The position numbers were made by a program, and so were the translations under genes. The notes under the pieces are model-generated. The model did no database searches. It was given only the letters and a program-made list of their open reading frames with translations, and was not told the origin of the DNA. From NCBI GenBank assembly GCA_030432015.1, contig JAUIHJ010000119.1:1-14196 (forward strand): a stretch of DNA of 14,196 bases, in the 5' to 3' direction. The stretch's first letter is position 1, and every line of letters begins with the position of its first letter. The stretch comes from a bacterium. GTDB lineage: Bacteria > Planctomycetota > Planctomycetia > Pirellulales > Pirellulaceae. Shown in pieces: positions 9,081-14,196 of this stretch.

Positions 9081-9229
9081 ATGCACGACGCTCTGTTGTT
9101 CCGTTGACACGCGCTTTTCGTCGGCAGGAGACCGGAACGGTGATAAGGCAACGGCGGCACCACAACGTCGGGCTGTCCAGCAAAATGCACGAATCCAAGA
9201 ACGCTGCTTTGGGCCCAGACGAGATACGC

Positions 9230-11764
<2,535 letters not shown>

Positions 11765-11832
11765 GGCAGCCGGTGGCAATGCACCACACGTAGGGCCAGC
11801 GCGAGCCTACTTGGGATCCCGACAAGCGGCCC

Positions 11833-12036
11833 GGTTGCGCACGGGTCTGGCCCGGTTGTGCCGGTTGTGCGTGGGTCTCCGGACTGGTTGTGCGCCACTG
11901 GTTGTGCGCGGGTCTCCGGGGCTGGTTGTGCGTGGGTCTCCAGACCCCGCACCTGGTTGCGCGCTGGTCTCCGCACCGGTTGTGCGTGGGTCTCCAGACC
12001 CCGCACTGGTTGTGCGAGGGTCTCCAGACCCCGCAC
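11833..12036. repeat. Cluster of nine imperfect GGTTGTGCG units, three with complete hairpins, between convergent genes
   Basis: The units begin GGTTGTGCG or GGTTGCGC at 11833, 11854, 11863, 11886, 11900, 11924, 11955, 11978 and 12008, with irregular spacing of 9-31 bases. Most continue into GGGTCTCC. Three units contain a full palindrome (11928-11952, 11982-12006, 12012-12036): GTGCG, one unpaired base, GGGTC, loop TCCA, GACCC, CGCAC, giving a 10-bp stem. The unpaired base varies (T, T, A) while the stems are identical. The other units are truncated forms. The cluster fills most of the 334-base gap between two convergent peptidase genes; the flanks (11765-11832 and 12037-12098) show nothing gene-like. 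It looks like a REP-type palindromic repeat cluster, which may also end transcription from both sides. No T-tracts follow the hairpins. Confidence 0.85.
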
Positions 12037-12098
12037 CCGCCGGACCGAAGGTCTCACCAAGCCAGCGATCCTCGCCGACACGGAGACCCTGTGTCGAC

Positions 12099-14162
12099 CT
12101 ATTTCGGATTCTGGCAATGGCTGTCCAACCAGTCAAAAAACACGCGATGCCAGAGGACGCCGTTTTGGGGCGACAGCACCCAGTGGCCTTCTTCCGGGTA
12201 GTACAGGAACCGCGAAGGGACGCCTTGGATCTGCGCCGCGGTAAAGGCCTCGATCCCCTGCGTGACCGGCACGCGAAAGTCTTTCTGGCCATGGATTACC
12301 AGTAGCGGCGTTTTCCACTGACCAATGAACTTGTGGGGTGAAAAGCGATCGTACTTGGCTTGCACTTCGCGGCCCTTCCAAAAGGGACCGCCCAGATCCC
12401 AATTGGCAAAGAACAGCTCTTCGGTCGAGTTGTACCAGGACTCCAAATTAAAGACCCCGCAGTGGGCAATCATGCAGCGAAAGCGGGCTTCCGCATGACC
12501 CATCAGCCAGTACACCGTGTAGCCGCCGAAACTGGCCCCAACCGCAGCCGTGCGGGCGCGGTCAATATACGGTTCACTCAGCAGTTCGTCGGTCGAAGCC
12601 AGAATGTCTTGCATCGCCTGACCGCCCCAGTCGCCACTAATCTGATCGTTCCAGGCGCGGCCGAAGCCTGGCAATCCACGCCGATTCACGGCCACCACGA
12701 CGTAACCCTGTGCGGCCATCAAGTGAAAGTTCCAACGATAGGAAAACCACTGACCGATCTGACCTTGCGGCCCACCCTGACAATAGGTGATCAACGGCCA
12801 TTTCTTGGTCGGATCGAAATTTGGTGGGTAGATCACCCAATTATGGATCGACTTGCCGTCGCTGGCGGTGACATAACGCTGCTCGACGGTCGGCAATTCC
12901 AAGGCCTTGTAATGTGCGTCGTTGGTCGTCGTGACGACGGTCGCCTCCCCATTGGACAAAGCCAGCGTTGCCAGTTCGTTGGGTCGCAGCATGTCCTGGC
13001 GAGCGACCAGGGCGGACTGTCCGTCGGGAAATAGGTCCGCCAGACTCCAGTTGTAGCGACCGTGACTGACCTGGGTCGTCTTGTGGTCATGCAAGCCAAT
13101 GCGGAAGATCTGGTTGGTCCCCCGCCATTCGGAGACGAACAACATGGATTGAGAATCGGGCAGCCAGGTCGCTCCGTGCGCGGTCTGGTCCAGTCCGACC
13201 GTCAATTCGTCGATGGCCCCCTTCGATCGATCGTATACGAAGATCCGGTTGCGATCGGACTCGAAGCCACCTCGCTGCATGGAATGAAAAGCAATGAATT
13301 TGCCGTCGGGCGAGTAGGTCGGTTCGGTCTCATAGCCGGGACGACCCGGGGTAATGCAACGGGTGGGTCCACCGCTGATGTCGACCAGATAGATGTCGCT
13401 GTCGGTCGATTCGGCCGGGTTGTTCACGATCTTGGCAGAGTACGCGATCTCTTGACCGTCATTTGACCAGGCGTAACACTCGGCGCCGCCGAAGGGCTGC
13501 AACGGGCAATCAACTCGCATGCCCGCCATCAAATCGGTTACACCGGTCGCCTTGCCATTTTCAAGCTTGGCGACGTGCAGGTGACTGTAGGCGTAATCGT
13601 GCCAGGCACTCCAGTGTCGGAACAGGAGGGAATCGATAATGCGTGCGTCCGCTTGGGGAAGGTCCGCGTACAATTCGTTGACGGTCGCGTCCATTTTGAC
13701 ATCGACGGTGAAGGCACAATGTGCCCCGATCGGTGAAATCTTCAGGTTGGCGACACCCGCATCTACGTTGGTGACTTGCCGCGGCGCACCCTGTTGCGGG
13801 TCGACCGACCAGACCTGAGGCTTGGCGTCATCCTTGCCGTCGATCGGCAGGCCGACAAAGTACAATCGGCCGGCCGATGTCCCCTGTCCCCATTGGAGAT
13901 CCGCAACGCTCTTCCATGCTTTGCCAATGATCCGATCGCGGGCGCCGTCGAGTGTCAGGACATGGATCTCGCTGGTCCCCGCATTCTTGGCCAGTTCATA
14001 GCGGCGGACGTGGTAGGCCACCTGGAGGCCATCAGCGGAAACGACACCGCCGGAAACGCGACCCAGCTTCCACAGCAATTCCGGGGTCATACGGTCCTGG
14101 GCATCGGCGGCACATGGTATCACCAGGAATCCCAGTGCTATTGCCATGAAGTAAATCCGCAT
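12099..14162 (-). CDS. Secreted S9-family serine peptidase, dipeptidyl-peptidase 5-like
   Basis: Product of 687 residues. A signal peptide spans 1-21 (hydrophobic FMAIALGFLVI, cleavage after ADA). Residues ~25-410 form a beta-propeller with TolB/PD40-like blades (for example EPTYSPDGKFIAF). Residues ~430-687 form the alpha/beta-hydrolase domain with predicted triad Ser544 (GASFGGY), Asp628 (GQKDFRVP) and His660 (EEGHW). Length, triad positions and the HCGVFNLE ... NWDLGGPFW segment are very close to Porphyromonas gingivalis DPP5 (about 684 residues, triad near 542/627/659, recalled from memory). DPP5 releases dipeptides from oligopeptides with hydrophobic or alanine residues at the second position and does not require proline. 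The start is firm: AGGAG lies six bases before the ATG. The gene converges on the S9 gene on the + strand, and its promoter lies at or beyond the window edge. Confidence 0.93.
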   Translation of the reverse strand: MRIYFMAIALGFLVIPCAADAQDRMTPELLWKLGRVSGGVVSADGLQVAYHVRRYELAKNAGTSEIHVLTLDGARDRIIGKAWKSVADLQWGQGTSAGRLYFVGLPIDGKDDAKPQVWSVDPQQGAPRQVTNVDAGVANLKISPIGAHCAFTVDVKMDATVNELYADLPQADARIIDSLLFRHWSAWHDYAYSHLHVAKLENGKATGVTDLMAGMRVDCPLQPFGGAECYAWSNDGQEIAYSAKIVNNPAESTDSDIYLVDISGGPTRCITPGRPGYETEPTYSPDGKFIAFHSMQRGGFESDRNRIFVYDRSKGAIDELTVGLDQTAHGATWLPDSQSMLFVSEWRGTNQIFRIGLHDHKTTQVSHGRYNWSLADLFPDGQSALVARQDMLRPNELATLALSNGEATVVTTTNDAHYKALELPTVEQRYVTASDGKSIHNWVIYPPNFDPTKKWPLITYCQGGPQGQIGQWFSYRWNFHLMAAQGYVVVAVNRRGLPGFGRAWNDQISGDWGGQAMQDILASTDELLSEPYIDRARTAAVGASFGGYTVYWLMGHAEARFRCMIAHCGVFNLESWYNSTEELFFANWDLGGPFWKGREVQAKYDRFSPHKFIGQWKTPLLVIHGQKDFRVPVTQGIEAFTAAQIQGVPSRFLYYPEEGHWVLSPQNGVLWHRVFFDWLDSHCQNPK

Positions 14163-14168
14163 GTTGTT

Positions 14169-14173
14169 CTCCT
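14169..14173 (-). promoter_or_regulatory. Strong ribosome binding site of the DPP5-like gene
   Basis: On the minus strand, AGGAG lies six bases upstream of the ATG at 14162, within a purine-rich GAAGAGGAGAA stretch. This fixes the start directly before the signal peptide. Only 23 more bases of upstream sequence are in the window, too few to judge a promoter. Confidence 0.75.
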
Positions 14174-14196
14174 CTTCGACAAAAGTCAGTAGTACA

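Noticed and set aside
9104..9109. Perfect TTGACA as a -35 box before the S9 peptidase gene
   Set aside because: No -10-like hexamer occurs 15-19 bases downstream; the nearest AT-rich hexamer (GATAAG) is 32 bases away.
8942..9229. In-frame upstream extension of the S9 peptidase that overlaps the spermidine-synthase-like gene
   Set aside because: It would bury the signal peptide about 96 residues inside the protein and overlap a real gene in another frame. ATG 9230 gives a proper signal peptide.
11833..12036. CRISPR array
   Set aside because: Units are only 9-31 bases apart, have no constant repeat length and no unique spacers, and no cas genes are present.

Overview
The window looks like a chromosomal segment of a planctomycete, most likely of the Pirellulales type. 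The clues are a DUF1559 pseudopilin-like protein ending in an H-X9-DG motif, a small lipoprotein with a carboxypeptidase-regulatory-like fold beside it, two giant TPR / FG-GAP / ASPIC-UnbV proteins in tandem, secreted S9 peptidases, high GC and mostly weak Shine-Dalgarno sequences. No phage, transposase, tRNA, rRNA or CRISPR array was seen.

Layout. At 20-3049 and 3108-6263 (+) lie two tandem paralogues of about 1000 residues. Each has an N-terminal membrane anchor, a TPR superhelix, a seven-blade Ca-binding FG-GAP/VCBS propeller and a C-terminal ASPIC/UnbV domain. At 6551-7582 (+) is the DUF1559 protein, with a good sigma70-type promoter (6404-6432) and a strong RBS. A 15-bp interrupted hairpin (7610-7654) separates it from the lipoprotein gene at 7693-8130 (+). 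At 8385-9080 (+) is a short spermidine-synthase-like protein. At 9230-11764 (+) is a secreted S9 peptidase carrying an inserted domain that looks like the beta domain of the von Hippel-Lindau (VHL) protein. At 12099-14162 (-) is a convergent secreted S9 peptidase close to dipeptidyl-peptidase 5. The two peptidase genes converge on a 204-bp cluster of imperfect palindromic repeats (11833-12036).

How the genes may fit together (inference). Almost every product is predicted to be exported or membrane-anchored: two envelope scaffold/propeller proteins, a pseudopilin-like protein, a lipoprotein and two peptidases that finish breakdown of proline-containing or general oligopeptides. This suits an envelope or peptide-scavenging role, but the genes do not form one obvious pathway and probably belong to several transcription units.

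The most striking observation is the VHL-like domain in the 844-residue S9 peptidase. A stretch of 44 residues (177-220) aligns without gaps to human VHL 78-121 at a constant offset of 99, with 19 identities. It keeps Trp88, Tyr98, His110, His115 and Trp117 of the hydroxyproline pocket, with Ser111 replaced by Thr. A hydroxyproline-reading module inside a prolyl-oligopeptidase-family enzyme would be a plausible way to capture hydroxyproline-rich substrates. The comparison is by eye and human VHL was recalled from memory.
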